NCBI RefSeq assembly: GCF_900129885.1 | Contig: NZ_FQXE01000015.1 | Span: forward strand, 1,266-65,265 | Reading direction: 5' to 3' | From: Pollutimonas bauzanensis | GTDB lineage: Bacteria > Pseudomonadota > Gammaproteobacteria > Burkholderiales > Burkholderiaceae_B | Length of the DNA: 64,000 nucleotides | Part shown: positions 35,257 to 45,185 of the stretch, in pieces | Layout of the letters: each line of letters begins with the position of its first letter | How positions within the stretch are numbered: position 1 is the stretch's first letter | Notes under the pieces: generated by a model | What the model was told of the DNA's origin: nothing | What the model saw: only the letters and a program-made list of their open reading frames with translations | Databases searched by the model: none | Translations under genes and position numbers: made by a program

Positions 35257-36852
35257 CTAGGCCGCCAATGTCTCGGCGGCAACCGAAACGTCTTCGTCGT
35301 CCGACACCGAGCTGCGTATCAGGTGGTCGAAGGCGCTGAGCGCCGCCTTGGCGCCATCGCCGGCCGCAATCACGATCTGCTTGTAAGGCACGGTGGTGAC
35401 GTCGCCCGCGGCAAACACGCCAGGCAGCGAGGTCTGGCCGCGCGCATCGATTTCGATCTCGCCGTGGCGCGACAAGGCCAGCGTCCCCTCGAGCCACTCG
35501 GTGTTCGGCACCAGGCCGATCTGGATGAATACCCCTTCCAGTTCGACATGGCGCAGCTCATCGGACTTGCGGTCCTTGTATGACAAGCCGCTGACCTTTT
35601 TGCCGTCGCCATGGATTTCGGTGGTCTGCGCCGAGGTGATGACGGTAACGTTGGGCAGGCTGTGCAGCTTGCGCTGCAACACGGCGTCGGCGCGCAAGGC
35701 ATCGCCGTATTCGATCAGCGTAACGTGCTTGACCAGGCCGGCCAGGTCGATGGCGGCCTCGACGCCGGAGTTGCCTCCGCCGATCACCGCGACGCGCTTG
35801 CCCTTGAACAGCGGGCCGTCGCAATGCGGGCAATAGGCCACGCCATTGTTGCGGTATTCGCGCTCGCCCGGCACATTGATTTCGCGCCAGCGGGCGCCCG
35901 TCGACAGGATCACCGTCCTGCTTTTCAGCACGCCGCCATTGGCCAGCCTGATTTCGATCAGCTTGCCCGGCACCAGGCTGGTCGCCTGCTGCAGGTTCAT
36001 GATGTCCACATCGTAAACCTTGACGTGCTCTTCGAGCGCGGCGGCGAATTTCGGCCCTTCGGTTTCTTTCACCGAGATGAAGTTTTCTATGGCCATGGTG
36101 TCCAGCACCTGCCCGCCGAAACGCTCGGCCACGACGCCCGTGCGTATGCCTTTGCGCGCGGCATAGACGGCCGCGGCGGCGCCGGCGGGGCCGCCGCCCA
36201 CGATCAGCACGTCGTAGGCCTCCTTGGCGCTGAGTTCCTGCGCCTTGCGGCCGGCGGCGCCGGTATCCAGCCTGGCCAGGATCTCTTCGACGCTGGAGCG
36301 GCCTTGCCCGAATATCTCACCGTTCAGGTACATGGTGGGCACCGACATGATCTGGCGGGCGTCGACTTCGCCTTGGTACAAGGCGCCATCGATCGCCACA
36401 TGCTGGATGCGCGGGTTGATGATGGACATCACATTCAACGCCTGGACCACGTCGGGACAATTCTGGCAAGACAGGGAAAAATAGGTTTCGAACTTGTAGT
36501 CGCCATCCAGATTGCGTATCTGTTCGATGACGGCTTCATCCAGTTTGAGCGGATGGCCGCCGACCTGCAGCAGAGCCAGGACCAGCGACGTGAATTCGTG
36601 GCCCATGGGGATGCCGGCGAAACGCACGCTGATGTCCGTGCCGCTGCGATTGATGCTGAATGAAGGCTTGCGCTGGTCGCTGTCGCTACGTTCAGTTAGC
36701 GTGATCCGGTCAGACATCAGCTCGATTTCCTGCAGCAGTTCGCGCAGCTCGCGCGACTTGGCGCCATCGTCCAGGCAGGCCACGATCTCGATGGGCAGCG
36801 CGATCATTTCCATATAGGATTTCAACTGAGTTTTGAGATTTGCATCTAACAT
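35257..36852 (-). CDS. ahpF: Alkyl hydroperoxide reductase subunit F
   Basis: A 531-residue NADH-dependent flavoprotein that reduces AhpC. The N-terminal domain has the redox pair Cys129/Cys132 in SCQNCPD. The C-terminal thioredoxin-reductase-like domain has the FAD motif [11 protein letters not shown] and the pair Cys341/Cys344 in YCPHCDGP, plus the NAD motif [17 protein letters not shown]. Cysteine positions agree with E. coli AhpF. It lies downstream of ahpC on the same strand. Confidence 0.96.
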   Translation of the reverse strand: MLDANLKTQLKSYMEMIALPIEIVACLDDGAKSRELRELLQEIELMSDRITLTERSDSDQRKPSFSINRSGTDISVRFAGIPMGHEFTSLVLALLQVGGHPLKLDEAVIEQIRNLDGDYKFETYFSLSCQNCPDVVQALNVMSIINPRIQHVAIDGALYQGEVDARQIMSVPTMYLNGEIFGQGRSSVEEILARLDTGAAGRKAQELSAKEAYDVLIVGGGPAGAAAAVYAARKGIRTGVVAERFGGQVLDTMAIENFISVKETEGPKFAAALEEHVKVYDVDIMNLQQATSLVPGKLIEIRLANGGVLKSRTVILSTGARWREINVPGEREYRNNGVAYCPHCDGPLFKGKRVAVIGGGNSGVEAAIDLAGLVKHVTLIEYGDALRADAVLQRKLHSLPNVTVITSAQTTEIHGDGKKVSGLSYKDRKSDELRHVELEGVFIQIGLVPNTEWLEGTLALSRHGEIEIDARGQTSLPGVFAAGDVTTVPYKQIVIAAGDGAKAALSAFDHLIRSSVSDDEDVSVAAETLAA

Positions 36853-36972
36853 AGCGTATCGACCTTCATGATAAGAGGAATCCAGTGGATCACGCCCCGG
36901 CTGGTGGCCAGGACGCGACGGGCGGGTATGCCGGCCTGCCTACCGCAAGCCTGGCATATGGCAAACCCGGAT

Positions 36973-37536
36973 TTAGATTTTGCCAACCAGGTCCAGCGAA
37001 GGAGTCAGGGTCTTGGCGCCTTCTTCCCACTTGGCGGGGCAAACTTCGCCAGGGTGGGCGGCGATATACTGGGCGGCCTTGACCTTGCGCAGCAGTTCGG
37101 AAGCCACGCGGCCGATGCCGTTGTCGTGCACTTCCATGACCTTGATCTCGCCTTCGGGGCTGACCACAAAGGTGCCGCGCAGCGCAATGCCTTCTTCTTC
37201 GATCAGGACTTCGAAGTTCTTGGCCAGAGCATGGGTGGGATCGGCGATCATGGGGTATTGCACTTTGCCGATAGCCTCGGAAGTGTCATGCCATGCTTTG
37301 TGCGAGAAATGCGTATCGGTCGAAACGCTGTAGATCTCGACGCCGATTTTCTGGAATTCGGCATACTGTTCAGCCAGATCTTCCAGTTCGGTCGGGCACA
37401 CGAAAGTGAAGTCGGCGGGATAGAAAACAAAGACCGACCATTTGCCGGCGACGGATTCATTGCTTACGTCGACGAACTTGCCATTGTGAAATGCGGTGGC
37501 TTTAAAAGGTTTGATTTGCGTATTGATCAGGGACAT
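36973..37536 (-). CDS. ahpC: Alkyl hydroperoxide reductase subunit C (peroxiredoxin)
   Basis: A 187-residue typical 2-Cys peroxiredoxin that detoxifies peroxides and is recycled by AhpF. The peroxidatic Cys47 is in [12 protein letters not shown] and the resolving cysteine in GEVCPAKW near residue 166. Length is standard. It precedes ahpF by 120 bases. A candidate OxyR-like site lies upstream. Confidence 0.97.
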   Translation of the reverse strand: MSLINTQIKPFKATAFHNGKFVDVSNESVAGKWSVFVFYPADFTFVCPTELEDLAEQYAEFQKIGVEIYSVSTDTHFSHKAWHDTSEAIGKVQYPMIADPTHALAKNFEVLIEEEGIALRGTFVVSPEGEIKVMEVHDNGIGRVASELLRKVKAAQYIAAHPGEVCPAKWEEGAKTLTPSLDLVGKI

Positions 37537-37576
37537 TGTGTTTTCCTTAGAGTGGTTGAAAACTGAACACTCGCCA

Positions 37577-37615
37577 AGTATAGGCCATAACTATCATTTC
37601 CCACAATTGATAGTT
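37577..37615 (-). promoter_or_regulatory. Candidate ahpC promoter with OxyR-like site
   Basis: On the minus strand a -10-like TATACT (37577-37582) lies next to an inverted repeat, AACTATCA and TGATAGTT, with 11 bases between (37589-37615). ATAG and CTAT spaced by seven bases occur here, as in half of the OxyR pattern, but the second half is not seen. Redox control of ahpC by OxyR is well known in relatives. Confidence 0.35.
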
Positions 37616-37670
37616 TTTATATACGTCATTGCTTTTGGCTATGACCGCCATGGAAATGCAGCCAGGAATG

Positions 37671-37723
37671 CAAAAAAGCCTATCGCCGCCAGGCGCGATG
37701 TGGCGCATGGCGGCGATAGGCTT
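37671..37723 (-). terminator. Intrinsic terminator after the TorF-type porin gene
   Basis: A perfect 15-bp stem (AAGCCTATCGCCGCC with GGCGGCGATAGGCTT) around an 18-base loop ends in a T-run on the minus strand. It closes the porin transcript before ahpC. Confidence 0.85.
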
Positions 37724-37768
37724 GCCCGGGTTCCTTCTGCGCCCTGGCCGGGGCGCGGCGGCGCCAGG

Positions 37769-38545
37769 TCAGAAGCTCTTGGACAAGGTCAGCAGCGCCG
37801 TCGCGCGGCCGGTGTATTTGTCCTTGGTGTTGGTGTAGACGCTGCGCTTGGCATTGGTATCGATATAAGCCAGCGAGGTCGTAAAGCCCTGCCCCCAGTC
37901 TTTGCTGACGCCCAGCGACCAATCCGTGTAGGAGCCATCGTCCAGGTTGCGCACCTTCTGGTAGCCGACATGGGCATTGAGCGCAAGGCCCCAGACGCCC
38001 GTGTCGAAGCTGCCGGCGAGGTCGTAATACCGGCTGCTCTTGCTGTCGGGGACGCCGAACAAATTGGTGAGCGCATGCGAATACTTGAACGTGACGGGGC
38101 CGTAGCCCAGGCCGAGGTACACCTCGGTGGTATCCGGGCTGGTATAGCCGCCCGGGTAGTTGCCGGGGTAGTAATACCGGAGCACGCCGACGTCGAAGGT
38201 CAGGTCGCGCCAGAGCGTTCCGCGATAGCCGCCGTAGAAGTCCATTTCGACCGCCGCCGATACGTCGGGATCGCTGTCGTCCAGCCAACTGATGCTGGAG
38301 TTCCAGTTGCCTATGTAAAAGCCGCTGGCATGGGCCAGGTCGAATCCACCCTGTATCGCCGGCTTGTTATTGGTTTGCATGATGCCGCGGTAGCGATACT
38401 GGCTGGCCAGAGTAACGTTGGCGCTGACCGTGAAATCGGATGCCGGGGCGGTTTCGGCGGCGCTTTGCGCGCAGGCCTGGCTCGCCGCCGCGGCGCCGAG
38501 ACACGCAGTGATAATTCCGGACGCAAGATGAGAACGTTTACTCAT
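37769..38545 (-). CDS. TorF-type (Gcw_chp) putative outer-membrane porin
   Basis: A 258-residue exported protein. A signal peptide ends near SQACAQ, and the mature part is beta-rich, beginning FTVSANVTLASQYRYRGIMQTNNKPAIQGG, the hallmark of the TIGR02001/Gcw_chp family. Later aromatic-alternating strands are typical of a small outer-membrane barrel. AGGAG precedes the ATG at 38545. Substrate unknown. The gene ends with a strong terminator, so it is probably monocistronic. Confidence 0.8.
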   Translation of the reverse strand: MSKRSHLASGIITACLGAAAASQACAQSAAETAPASDFTVSANVTLASQYRYRGIMQTNNKPAIQGGFDLAHASGFYIGNWNSSISWLDDSDPDVSAAVEMDFYGGYRGTLWRDLTFDVGVLRYYYPGNYPGGYTSPDTTEVYLGLGYGPVTFKYSHALTNLFGVPDSKSSRYYDLAGSFDTGVWGLALNAHVGYQKVRNLDDGSYTDWSLGVSKDWGQGFTTSLAYIDTNAKRSVYTNTKDKYTGRATALLTLSKSF

Positions 38546-38699
38546 GGATAGAACTCCTGAAAGAAAGAAGGTGTAACCATGATTACGCAATTGCCGTGCC
38601 AGAATTCCCCGCTCTGGACGCATGGAAAACGGCGCGCCGGATAAAGTATGTATTCTTTTGGTGCAAGCCCGGCGCCCTCAAGTGGGCGCGGCGCGGCCG

Positions 38700-39797
38700 T
38701 CATTCTCCGCTGCGGTGCATGGCGAAGAACTGCCAGATCAGGACGCTGGCTTTGGGTCCTTCTTCGGCGTTGAATTTCAGCCTGGCGTCGCCGCCGCTCC
38801 AGGCGTGGCCTATGCCGTTGACCAGGCACAAGCGCACGACGGGCTTCCCGCCGCGCAGGAAATCTTCCCTTTGATATTCGCGCCCGGTGCCGGCGGCCAT
38901 TACTGCGGGCTTGCCGACAGGTTCGATGGCTTGTCCGGACGGCAGCCAATTCAGGTGCACGAATTGTTGCGCCAGTTGCCTGGCATTGCGCGGCGCCACC
39001 AGATGGTCGCGCTGGCCATGCAGAATCATGGCGGGCATGCCGGGAAAACCGTCGACAGGCCGCCCCAGGAGCGGCGCCACCAGGCTGGCGGGGTCATGCA
39101 GCGCGCCGCGCCGCATCGCCTGCACGCCGGCGGCCTGGCCGTGGGCCTCGCCCAGGACTGCGCCCGAGTGCATCGCCACCGCGGCGAACAGCCGCGGGTG
39201 GCGCAATGCCGCCAGCCCCGCCATGCCGGCGCCGGCCGACATTCCGGCCACATACACCCTGCCGGCGTCCAGCTTATAGCGGGCCACGATGGCGCGGGCC
39301 AGATCGGCGATGGCGTCCGCTTCGGCCAGGCCGTGGGCCGCGTCAGGCTGAAACCAGCGCCAGCAGCGCAAGGCCTGCACGCGCTTGGATTGCTGCGGAT
39401 AGACCACGACGAAGCCTTTGCTGTCGGCCAGCCGGTTCATGCGCGAACCCAGCGCCAGCTCGTAAGCGCTCTGCTGGCAGCCATGCAGCATCACCAGCAG
39501 CGGCATGCCGGCGACCGGCCGCGGCGCCGGCATGTACAGGAAATAGGCCAGGCGGCCCAATAATTCGGTCTTGGTGGGGGCGGTCTTGTATATCAGGTTT
39601 TGCCATGAACCCAGGCCTGTGGGGATGGCCTCGTCGACCGGCCTGGATGGCGCCTTGCGCGCAGCAGTTCTTTTGCCCGCCTTCTTCCCCGCGGGCCGTT
39701 TCACGGGCGGGCCGCTGGCGAGCTTGAACGCCTGGCGTTGCAGGCGGGCCATGCGCTTCACGGTGGAAAAAAACAGGCTGCTCAATTTTTTCGCCAT
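38700..39797 (-). CDS. PHB-depolymerase-family (LpqC-like) esterase
   Basis: A 365-residue alpha/beta-hydrolase of the PHB depolymerase/feruloyl esterase family. The oxyanion block LLVMLHGCQQSAYELA, nucleophile elbow AGMSAGAGMA, Asp in RDHLVAPRNA and a C-terminal His in NGIGHAWSGGD are present. The first about 70 residues are basic and Lys/Arg/Ala-rich with no clear signal peptide. It may act on polyhydroxyalkanoate or on aryl esters; the sequence alone does not decide. GAGG lies before the ATG. Confidence 0.82.
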   Translation of the reverse strand: MAKKLSSLFFSTVKRMARLQRQAFKLASGPPVKRPAGKKAGKRTAARKAPSRPVDEAIPTGLGSWQNLIYKTAPTKTELLGRLAYFLYMPAPRPVAGMPLLVMLHGCQQSAYELALGSRMNRLADSKGFVVVYPQQSKRVQALRCWRWFQPDAAHGLAEADAIADLARAIVARYKLDAGRVYVAGMSAGAGMAGLAALRHPRLFAAVAMHSGAVLGEAHGQAAGVQAMRRGALHDPASLVAPLLGRPVDGFPGMPAMILHGQRDHLVAPRNARQLAQQFVHLNWLPSGQAIEPVGKPAVMAAGTGREYQREDFLRGGKPVVRLCLVNGIGHAWSGGDARLKFNAEEGPKASVLIWQFFAMHRSGE

Positions 39798-39938
39798 ACG
39801 GCCTCTGTTCTTGCTTCAGGTGTTGCCGGCAAATACCTGCATATCGTACATATATGTTTTAACAAATAAAACCGCCCGCGCAGCGCGCATCATTCTATAT
39901 TGAAGTTTGCCCACCAGCCCCCGGCCAAGGAGAACACC

Positions 39939-40418
39939 ATGCCCACTGCCGCAAAGAAAAATCCCCCACGCTTGCCGCGCGGGTCCACAATCATTCCATG
40001 CTTGCGCTACCGCAATGCCGCCGCCGCCATTGACTGGCTGTGCTCGGTTTTCGGTTTCGAGCGGCAGGCCGTCTATCCCAACGCCGACGGAACCATCGCC
40101 CACGCGCAGCTCACCTTCGGCAACGGCATGATCATGCTCGGCTCGGCCGCCGAATACGGCTCGGAATGGGGCAAGCTGATCAGGCAGCCGGATGAAATCG
40201 AAGGCGCGGAAACCCAGAGCGCCTATCTGGTCGTGGCCGATGCCGACCAGCTTTATGACCGGGCGATGGCCGCGGGCGCGGAAATCGTGCTGGACATCAA
40301 GGACGAAGACTACGGCGGCCGGGGATTCACCTGCCGCGATCTCGAAGGGCATATCTGGAATTTCGGCACCTATGACCCCTGGGAAGGCGAAAGCGCGGGG
40401 CTGGAGGACGGGCGATGA
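39939..40418 (+). CDS. VOC-family (glyoxalase-like) protein
   Basis: A 159-residue vicinal-oxygen-chelate protein. The pattern IIPCLRYRNAAAAIDWLCSVFGFE followed by GNGMIMLGS and DIKDEDYGGRGFTCRDLEGHIWNFGTYDPW is typical of the stand-alone group related to PhnB and bleomycin-resistance folds. Enzymatic role unknown. AAGGAGA precedes the ATG; a longer TTG reading exists but is not supported. It overlaps the next gene by four bases (ATGA), so the two are translationally coupled. Confidence 0.8.
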   Translation: MPTAAKKNPPRLPRGSTIIPCLRYRNAAAAIDWLCSVFGFERQAVYPNADGTIAHAQLTFGNGMIMLGSAAEYGSEWGKLIRQPDEIEGAETQSAYLVVADADQLYDRAMAAGAEIVLDIKDEDYGGRGFTCRDLEGHIWNFGTYDPWEGESAGLEDGR

Positions 40419-40864
40419 GCGCCTTGTTCGCCTTCCTGCACCATATTGCCGCGTTCACGCTGATCGCCTCCCTGGCGAGCGAATTTGTGCTGCTGCGGGA
40501 AACGCTGACGCTATCCATCGCCCGCAAGCTGCAGATCGCCGACATGGTTTTCGGACTGTCTGCCGCCGCGGTGCTGGCGGTCGGATTGCTGCGGGTTTTT
40601 TATTTCGAGAAAGGCGCTTCCTACTATTTCAGCAGCGTCCCGTTCATGCTGAAGCTGACGCTGTTCATCCTCATCGGCGTCCTGTCCATCTATCCCACGG
40701 TCGAGTTCTTGTCATGGAAGCGCAGCATCCAGGGCGGACAGGCTCCGGTCGTCGCTGCAGGCAAGCTACGCCGGTTGCGGGCGGCCATCCACATGGAACT
40801 GGCTGCCGCGGTCGCGCTGGTGCTTTGCGCCGCGCTGATGGCGCGCGGCGTGGGCGAGTTCTGA
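40415..40864 (+). CDS. DUF2214 membrane protein
   Basis: A 149-residue protein with four hydrophobic segments: near the N-terminus (FLHHIAAFTLIASLASEFVLL), at about 45-62, at about 75-95, and near the end (AAAVALVLCAALMA). The pattern FYFEKGASYYFSSVPFMLKLTLFILIGVLSIYPT matches DUF2214. Function unknown. It overlaps the VOC gene by four bases. Confidence 0.78.
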   Translation: MSALFAFLHHIAAFTLIASLASEFVLLRETLTLSIARKLQIADMVFGLSAAAVLAVGLLRVFYFEKGASYYFSSVPFMLKLTLFILIGVLSIYPTVEFLSWKRSIQGGQAPVVAAGKLRRLRAAIHMELAAAVALVLCAALMARGVGEF

Positions 40865-41035
40865 GCCGGCACTTTACTTTTCGACAACAATTGAAAAGAC
40901 CGCGCCCCGTGAGCGTAACGGGCTGTATCATTGCCTGCATCAGCTTGTATGGCCTGTCTGTTCTGCGCCAGCAGCATTCCCGCCGCTTGCAGCACAGCCG
41001 CTCGCCCCCACCCCCTTTTTGCCAACCCGCTCCCG

Positions 41036-42196
41036 ATGGAATCCTTATTGCTTTCTCCAAACCAGGTTCTAGCCCTGGGGAACCCCGCAATTGCCCTGAT
41101 GTTCTCTATCATATTCATCTGCGTCTGGACGCTTCTCGACCGGTTCCGCGATTACCTGCTGTTCGTGGCCGCATCGTTTTTCGTCTACGCGATAGCCGCG
41201 GCTTCGCAGATACTGGTGGTGCCGCGCGATGCCGGCCTGAATACGATGCTGACGGGAGCGCTTTATATCGCCAGCGCCGTGCTGATGGCGCGCGCCATGG
41301 TTGCCCGCTATGGGGTGCGACACTATCATTTCCCGCTGGCCGCCGGCTGTCTCGGGCTGCTGGCCGCCCTGGCCTATTATTTCTATGTCGTCCCGGACCT
41401 CGTGGCGCGCATTTATATTCTCAACCTGGGCTCTTCGGCCATTCTTCTGTTTCCCGTCATCCACTGGTGGAAGCGCCTGGGCAGCCGCGGCATCGACCGC
41501 CTGCTGTTCTGGATATACGTCGCCTTTGCGATCAGCTTCCTGCCCCGGACTTTCTTTTCCATGACGACGGCCGTGACGGGCGGGCGCGCCGCATTCGCCC
41601 AGTCCCCTTTCTGGACTGTCCTGCAGTTGACCTTGTTCATCTTCGCCATCGTGCTGGCCTTGACGATATTGGCCGCCGCGGTGGTCGACACTATCGAAAA
41701 GCTGCAGGATGAGCGCAATATCGACAGCCTGACCCAGCTTTACAACCGGCGCAGCTTCGAAGAGCGGGCTGCGAGTCTGATCGAGGACAATCGCCGCCGG
41801 GATATGAGCCTGGTGGTATGCGATATCGATCACTTCAAGTCCATCAACGACAGGGATGGGCATGCCGCCGGCGATCAGGTATTGCAGGCATTCGGGGAAA
41901 TCGTGCGCGATTGCATCCGCGCCCAGGATATTGCCGCGAGGGTCGGCGGCGAGGAATTCGCGCTGCTTCTGCCATGCACATCGCTGGATGGCGCGGTCCA
42001 ACTGGCCGAACGTGTGCGCAATCACCTGGCAACCACGCCTTTCCGGACGCTGGCCGGCGCCCGCATCGTGACCGCGAGCTTTGGCGTCGCCCAGCGGATG
42101 CAGGACGAATCCCTGCAGGATCTATTTGCCCGCGCCGACGCCATGCTGTATCGGGCCAAATCCGGCGGCCGAAACAAAGTCGCCGTGGCGGGCTAG
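41036..42196 (+). CDS. Membrane-anchored diguanylate cyclase
   Basis: A 386-residue protein with about seven N-terminal membrane spans up to residue 218, then a GGDEF domain. The active-site motif is GGEEF at 304-308, preceded by an RAQD inhibitory site at 295-298, so it is probably an active, product-inhibited c-di-GMP synthase. The membrane part has no recognisable sensor family and may detect a membrane or small-molecule signal. The ATG at 41036 is chosen; a longer reading upstream is proline/cysteine-rich and unlike a domain. Its end overlaps the next, convergent gene by four bases. Confidence 0.85.
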   Translation: MESLLLSPNQVLALGNPAIALMFSIIFICVWTLLDRFRDYLLFVAASFFVYAIAAASQILVVPRDAGLNTMLTGALYIASAVLMARAMVARYGVRHYHFPLAAGCLGLLAALAYYFYVVPDLVARIYILNLGSSAILLFPVIHWWKRLGSRGIDRLLFWIYVAFAISFLPRTFFSMTTAVTGGRAAFAQSPFWTVLQLTLFIFAIVLALTILAAAVVDTIEKLQDERNIDSLTQLYNRRSFEERAASLIEDNRRRDMSLVVCDIDHFKSINDRDGHAAGDQVLQAFGEIVRDCIRAQDIAARVGGEEFALLLPCTSLDGAVQLAERVRNHLATTPFRTLAGARIVTASFGVAQRMQDESLQDLFARADAMLYRAKSGGRNKVAVAG

Positions 42197-43224
42197 TCGG
42201 CGCCCGCGCGGATCACCAGTTTGCCGAAGTTCTTGCCCTGCAGCAGTCCGATAAACGCCTGCGGCGCATTTTCCAGCCCATCGACCATGTCCTCCCTGTA
42301 CTTCATTTGGCCGGCGGCAAGCCATGATTTCATGTCGCCCGCGAATTCGTCATAGCGCGAATAATCGTCGGTAATGATGAAACCCTGGATCTTCAGGCGC
42401 TTGGTCAACACCGTGCGCATCAGCAGCGCCAGGCGGTCCGGGCCAGGCGGCAAGGATGTGGCGTTGTAGTAGGAAATCAGCCCGCAAACGGGAATGCGCG
42501 CCGAGGTATTGAGCAAAGGAAGCACCGCATCGAATACCTTGCCGCCCACGTTTTCATAGTAGATGTCGATGCCATCCGGGCAAGCCCGGGCGAGCTGTTG
42601 CGCAAAATCCGGCGCTTTGTGGTCTATGCAGGCGTCGAAACCCAGCACGTCCAGCGCATGGCGGCATTTTTCCGGGCCGCCCGCCACGCCGACGACGCGG
42701 CAGCCTTTGAGCTTGCCTATCTGCCCCGCCGTCGCGCCGACCGGCCCCGTGCAGGCCGCCACCACAAGGGTTTCGCCGGCCTGGGGCCGGCCGATGTCCA
42801 GCAGGCCTATGTAGGCGGTGAAACCCGGCATGCCCAGTATGCCCAGGGCATGCGAGGGATGCTGCGGCTCGGCGCCCAGGCGCATCAAGCCAGCGCCATC
42901 GGAGACCGCGTAGTCTTGCCAGCCGCTGTACGCCAGCACCCACTCGCCCACGGCATAATCGGCATTGCGCGACGCGACAACGCGGCTCACGGTTCCCGCG
43001 CCCATCACGGCATCGACTTCCACTGGCGCCGCATAGGACGGCGCATCGCTCATGCGGCCGCGCATATAGGGGTCCAGCGACAGGTACACGGTGCGCAGCA
43101 GCACCTCGCCATCCTCGGGCTGCGGGACCGGCGCCTCTTCCAGGCGGAAATTCGCGGCCGTCGGCGCGCCCTGCGGACGGGAGGCCAGGACGATGCGGCG
43201 ATTGGTCTTGTCTGACTGTGTCAT
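42193..43224 (-). CDS. Zinc-independent NADPH-dependent oxidoreductase (CurA/LTB4-dehydrogenase type)
   Basis: A 343-residue MDR-superfamily reductase. The start MTQSDKTNRRIVLASRPQG, LRTVYLSLDPYMRGRMSD and the nucleotide fold AACTGPVGATAGQIGKLKG match CurA-like NADPH-dependent alkenal/one oxidoreductases, which reduce alpha,beta-unsaturated carbonyls. No zinc ligands are expected in this group. AAAGGAA lies upstream. It follows the CynX-type transporter gene by 14 bases on the same strand, suggesting an operon. Confidence 0.87.
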   Translation of the reverse strand: MTQSDKTNRRIVLASRPQGAPTAANFRLEEAPVPQPEDGEVLLRTVYLSLDPYMRGRMSDAPSYAAPVEVDAVMGAGTVSRVVASRNADYAVGEWVLAYSGWQDYAVSDGAGLMRLGAEPQHPSHALGILGMPGFTAYIGLLDIGRPQAGETLVVAACTGPVGATAGQIGKLKGCRVVGVAGGPEKCRHALDVLGFDACIDHKAPDFAQQLARACPDGIDIYYENVGGKVFDAVLPLLNTSARIPVCGLISYYNATSLPPGPDRLALLMRTVLTKRLKIQGFIITDDYSRYDEFAGDMKSWLAAGQMKYREDMVDGLENAPQAFIGLLQGKNFGKLVIRAGAD

Positions 43225-43238
43225 ATTCGTATTCCTTT

Positions 43239-44480
43239 CTAAAAAGAAGCAGTGCGCCGGGAGGACGGCTTGACCAGGATAGCGCGCCCCGCCCCCCAGC
43301 CATTGACCGCCGCGCCGGCGCCCAGCAAAGCGAAAAGCCAGCCGGCGGACGCGTAGCCGCCCGTCGCGCTGTGCAGGACGCCCACCAGCAGCGGCCCCAG
43401 GGCCGCCAGCACATATCCTACGCCCTGCGCCATCCCCGACAACTGCGCCGCCACGACAGAGTCCGGCGAACGCAGCACAATGACGGTCATGGCAATGGCG
43501 AAAAGACCGCCCTGGCCCACCCCCTGCAGGACGGCCCAGACCCAAACGGTGGACAAGGGCGCGAACAGCAGCCCCATCAAAGCAGCCGCCGCCAGCGCGG
43601 CCAGCCCGGCATTGAAGAAACTTTGATTCCTGCAGCGCACGGCCAGCGGGGGAACCAGCAGGCAGATGACCACCTGGACCATGATGGACACGGACACCAC
43701 CACGCCGGCCGTCACGCCATCCAGGCCCCGGTCCCGCAGAATGGGGGCCATCCAGCCCATGACGCAATATGCCAGAGCCGACTGCAGCCCCATGAATAAA
43801 GTCACCTGCCATGCCAGGGGATCGCGCCATAAGCCACCCGGACGGCGCCCGGCGCGCCCCGCGCCCCGCCTGCTGCGCAATGCCTGCGGCGCCCAGATCA
43901 GCGCCACCAGCGCGGCGGGCGCCGCCCACGCGGCCAGGCCCATCGTCCAGGAATCATTGAAAAAATGCACCATCGGCAAGGTAAAGGCCGCCGCCGAGGC
44001 CGCCCCGCCGCACAGCGCCATGGTGTAGAAGCCGGTCATCAAGGCGGCGTGCCGGGGAAAATCGCGCTTGACGACGCTGGGCAAAAGCACATTGCCCGTC
44101 GCGATGGCGGCGCCCGCCATCGCGGAGCCGATGAACAGCGAATACATATCGCCCAGGCCGCGCAACGCCGTGCCGGCCGTCAGCAACAGCAGCACGATCA
44201 GCAGGGTGCGCTCGGGGCCGACACGCTGCGAAACCCGCGGCGCAAGCGGCGCGAACAAGCCCAGGCACAGCACCGGCAATGTCGTCAAATACCCCGCGCC
44301 CGACGATGACAAGCCGGTTTGCCGCAGCAGTTCAGGCAGCAATACGGACAGGCTGGCGAACAAGGGCCGCAAATTGAAGGCGATCAGCATCAGGCTCAAG
44401 CCCAGCAGGATCTGGGCGGCGCGGCTTTTGGCGGGAGGGGCTATCTGGGAATGTTCAGGAACCGTTTCAGCGGAAGTCAT
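43239..44480 (-). CDS. MFS transporter (CynX/NimT type)
   Basis: A 413-residue inner-membrane transporter with about 12 spans. Markers are LSLMLIAFNLRPLFASLSVLLPELL near the start and SGAGYLTTLPVLCLGLFAPLAPRVSQRVGPERT. The group includes the cyanate transporter CynX and the 2-nitroimidazole transporter NimT; the substrate here is unknown. The ATG at 44480 is the start before this block. It probably forms an operon with the downstream NADPH oxidoreductase. Confidence 0.85.
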   Translation of the reverse strand: MTSAETVPEHSQIAPPAKSRAAQILLGLSLMLIAFNLRPLFASLSVLLPELLRQTGLSSSGAGYLTTLPVLCLGLFAPLAPRVSQRVGPERTLLIVLLLLTAGTALRGLGDMYSLFIGSAMAGAAIATGNVLLPSVVKRDFPRHAALMTGFYTMALCGGAASAAAFTLPMVHFFNDSWTMGLAAWAAPAALVALIWAPQALRSRRGAGRAGRRPGGLWRDPLAWQVTLFMGLQSALAYCVMGWMAPILRDRGLDGVTAGVVVSVSIMVQVVICLLVPPLAVRCRNQSFFNAGLAALAAAALMGLLFAPLSTVWVWAVLQGVGQGGLFAIAMTVIVLRSPDSVVAAQLSGMAQGVGYVLAALGPLLVGVLHSATGGYASAGWLFALLGAGAAVNGWGAGRAILVKPSSRRTASF

Positions 44481-44579
44481 GGCATCGTTGCGGTAGGGGC
44501 TGTCGGTCAGGCCCGAAGCCCCTATGATAGCCGGGCGGGCCATCCCCCTCGTTTTGGCCCGCCCCGGCGGCCCCGCGCC

Positions 44580-45020
44580 TTATTCGCGGTAGACGAGCAC
44601 CGGTATCCGGCTGTGCGTGAGCACTTTTTGCGTTTCGCTGCCCAGCAGCAAGCCCTTCACGCCCTTGCGGCCGTGCGATGCCATCACGATCAGATCGCAT
44701 TGGCTGTCCTGCGCGACCTGGATGATGGCCTCGTAGGGATCATCGGACACCACGTGCATGGTGCTGCAGATGACGCCGGTCTCCTGGGCCAGCCGCTCGA
44801 CGGGCGACAGGATTTTTCTCGCGTGCTCTTCGCTGTCCTTCACGAATTGAGCCCTGGTGTCTTCCAGCATCTCGGTTTTGTAGGTGAACACGTGGAACTC
44901 CGGCAGCACATGCAGGCCGGTGACCTTGGCGCCAAGCTGCCTGGCAAGCTGGAAACATGCCTGGACCGCCGCCTCCGACGCAGAAGAACCATCGGTTGGC
45001 AAGAGAATATGCTTGTACAT
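44580..45020 (-). CDS. Universal stress protein (UspA family)
   Basis: A 146-residue cytosolic stress protein. It begins YKHILLPTDGSSASE and has the ATP-binding pattern SHGRKGVKGLLLGSETQKVL near the C-terminus, so it belongs to the nucleotide-binding Usp group. AAGGA precedes the ATG. No partner gene is apparent; the next gene leftward starts 99 bases away. Confidence 0.93.
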   Translation of the reverse strand: MYKHILLPTDGSSASEAAVQACFQLARQLGAKVTGLHVLPEFHVFTYKTEMLEDTRAQFVKDSEEHARKILSPVERLAQETGVICSTMHVVSDDPYEAIIQVAQDSQCDLIVMASHGRKGVKGLLLGSETQKVLTHSRIPVLVYRE

Positions 45021-45185
45021 TTCCTTCTCCTTATTATGATTTCATGGGCGCAACCAAGCTGATGTGGAAAAGCGCGATTTCAGTGTAGTTTTCACTATCC
45101 GGGATTTGTTTGACGCGGATCAACAGCGCACGGCATGCATCCGCAACACGTACAATTGCGTTTCACTTGGCCTGGAGAGTCTTAT

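Noticed and set aside
44533-44564. GGGCGGGCC/GGCCCGCCC hairpin between the stress-protein and CynX-type genes
   Set aside because: It can pair but has no T-run on either strand, so I do not call it a terminator.
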